Positions 63,433 to 64,000 of a DNA stretch of 64,000 nucleotides are shown piece after piece. Below the pieces are notes generated by a model that made no database searches, had not been told where the DNA came from, and saw only the letters and a list, made by a program, of their open reading frames with translations. Position 1 is the stretch's first letter, and every line of letters begins with the position of its first letter. A program made the position numbers and the translations under genes. Source of the DNA: Bradyrhizobium guangzhouense (lineage in GTDB: Bacteria; Pseudomonadota; Alphaproteobacteria; Rhizobiales; Xanthobacteraceae); the NCBI RefSeq assembly GCF_004114955.1, contig NZ_CP030053.1, forward strand, positions 7,046,001 through 7,110,000. Direction: 5' to 3'.

Positions 63433-63530
63433 GTCTGTCAGTCCGGGGAGCAGGAGGTCGCCCGGATTCTGCCATAACCGCCGCCAGGGAAAGCGCTCGG
63501 CGCAAAAACAAATCATTTGCCCAATATACA

Positions 63531-63586
63531 GGGGTCTGGCGTCCGGGAGACCCTACAGACTGGGGTTGGAACCCGCTTTTTTCGCC
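63531..63586 (+). ncRNA. candidate small RNA (two hairpins and a U-run)
   Basis: Within a 300-base stretch without a gene lies a compact structure. Stem 1 pairs gggtct (63532-63537) with agaccc (63548-63553). A linker tacagact follows, then stem 2 pairs gggtt (63563-63567) with aaccc (63570-63574), followed by gc and six T (63577-63582). The pattern looks like a small transcript with an intrinsic terminator. An AT-rich tatacag sequence precedes it. I could not match it to a named family. Confidence 0.45.
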
Positions 63587-63673
63587 CCCGCCGGACGCAT
63601 GCGGCGCCCCCAAGGGGTGAGGGATGACTCACTCCTAGAACGCTACCTAATTACCTCGAATCTGAGGGTAACC

Positions 63674-63702
63674 AGGCCCTCCCGGAGCTTCCGGCAGGGC
63701 CT
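63674..63702. terminator. hairpin after the PHA depolymerase gene
   Basis: The arms aggccct (63674-63680) and agggcct (63696-63702) plus the inner pair ccgga/tccgg form a nearly perfect 13-base stem with a three-base loop, 31 bases beyond the depolymerase stop. There is no clear T-run on either strand, so it may stabilise the 3' end rather than terminate. The remaining bases of 63587-63732 show nothing else. Confidence 0.5.
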
Positions 63703-63732
63703 GAAATTTCGACGGGAAAGCCGAAATAATGG

Positions 63733-64000
63733 CTATTCAGCCGCAAGCGCCTGCAAAGAGCTCGGATTCGCAGCCGAGACCATGAAATCATGGATGCGCG
63801 GCACGATTTCCGACTTGAAGCGCGATCCGTTGAACACGCCGTAATGTCCAACGCCCTTCTGGACGTAATGAACGCGGCGATGATCCGGAATCGAGCTGCA
63901 CAATGCGTGTGTTGCTTCGGTCTGGCCGAGACCCGAGATGTCGTCGTTCTCGCCCTCGACCGTCATCAACGCAACGCGCGTGACCTTGGAAGGATCGACG
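63733..64000 (-). CDS. polyhydroxyalkanoate depolymerase, C-terminal part (5' end outside window)
   Basis: The visible 88 codons are the C-terminus of an intracellular PHA/PHB depolymerase. The catalytic-acid region is MTVEGENDDISGLGQT, and the histidine region is VGHYGVFNGSRFKSEIVPRI. Such enzymes mobilise carbon stored in granules and are common in rhizobia. The frame is open to the right edge, so the gene continues beyond 64000. It ends with TAA at 63733-63735. The lipase box serine lies outside the window. Confidence 0.85.
   Translation of the reverse strand, partial: VDPSKVTRVALMTVEGENDDISGLGQTEATHALCSSIPDHRRVHYVQKGVGHYGVFNGSRFKSEIVPRIHDFMVSAANPSSLQALAAE

Noticed and set aside
63560..63600. 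gggttggaaccc resembling a tRNA T-arm
   Set aside because: The T-loop consensus (GGTTCRANTCC) is not matched, and there is no anticodon arm or acceptor stem at the right distance.

Overview
The window looks like chromosomal DNA of a Bradyrhizobium-type alphaproteobacterium (Nitrobacteraceae, Rhizobiales). The evidence is high-GC codon use, the gene set (glnD, mutS, ispG, protocatechuate 3,4-dioxygenase genes, a polyhydroxyalkanoate depolymerase end, a Zur-type regulator, an orthocaspase) and, most tellingly, an amino acid:[carrier protein] ligase. Its candidate zinc ligands (C131, E176, C279) and length (326 aa) match what I recall of the characterised Bradyrhizobium enzyme Bll0957. Species cannot be fixed by eye. 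I found no tRNA, rRNA, CRISPR array, prophage or conjugative element. The only transposable element is one IS630-family insertion at 20147-21187.

Layout. 1-6.1 kb: end of a LuxR-type regulator, a flavin monooxygenase, a secreted trypsin-like protease, a HAD protein and the methionine-salvage pair mtnP-mtnA. 6.1-9.9 kb: a carrier protein diverging from an acyl-CoA dehydrogenase, the amino acid:[carrier protein] ligase and a putative acyltransferase; this is the best candidate for a poorly described system. 10-14.8 kb: two convergent PAS/GGDEF/EAL proteins, one with a degenerate GGDEF site. 15-21 kb: a small conserved protein, a RelE-like toxin/Xre antitoxin pair with a nested palindromic operator, a membrane protein, rpmF, mtgA, a farnesyl diphosphate synthase, a DUF1345 protein, and the IS630 element sitting exactly in the stop codon of the next gene. 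21-31.5 kb: orthocaspase, GFA-type protein, NTF2-like protein, class A beta-lactamase, Na+/H+ antiporter, amidase, TauD-like dioxygenase, ispG, an EamA transporter and zur. 31.5-35 kb: a MarR-regulated EmrAB-type efflux operon. 35-42 kb: a kinase-like protein, a chemoreceptor ending in a PilZ domain, and pcaG/pcaH, an intradiol dioxygenase and pcaF for aromatic ring cleavage. 42-54 kb: mutS, a triple-PAS soluble chemoreceptor, an OsmC protein, a sulfonate/nitrate-type ABC transporter and glnD. 54-64 kb: a LysR regulator diverging from a second NTF2-like gene, a DNA-repair methyltransferase, DUF1304, two tandem branched-chain amino-acid-type binding proteins with a strong terminator, DUF1330, PBP1A, a YgjP-type metallopeptidase, a candidate small RNA and the end of a PHA depolymerase.

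How the parts work together. Most of the window is housekeeping and soil-lifestyle metabolism in short operons separated by many short dispersed palindromic repeats, of at least seven kinds. Three c-di-GMP-related proteins (two GGDEF/EAL proteins and one PilZ chemoreceptor) and two chemoreceptors suggest strong investment in surface and motility control. Functions were assigned by reading motifs only; no database search was run.
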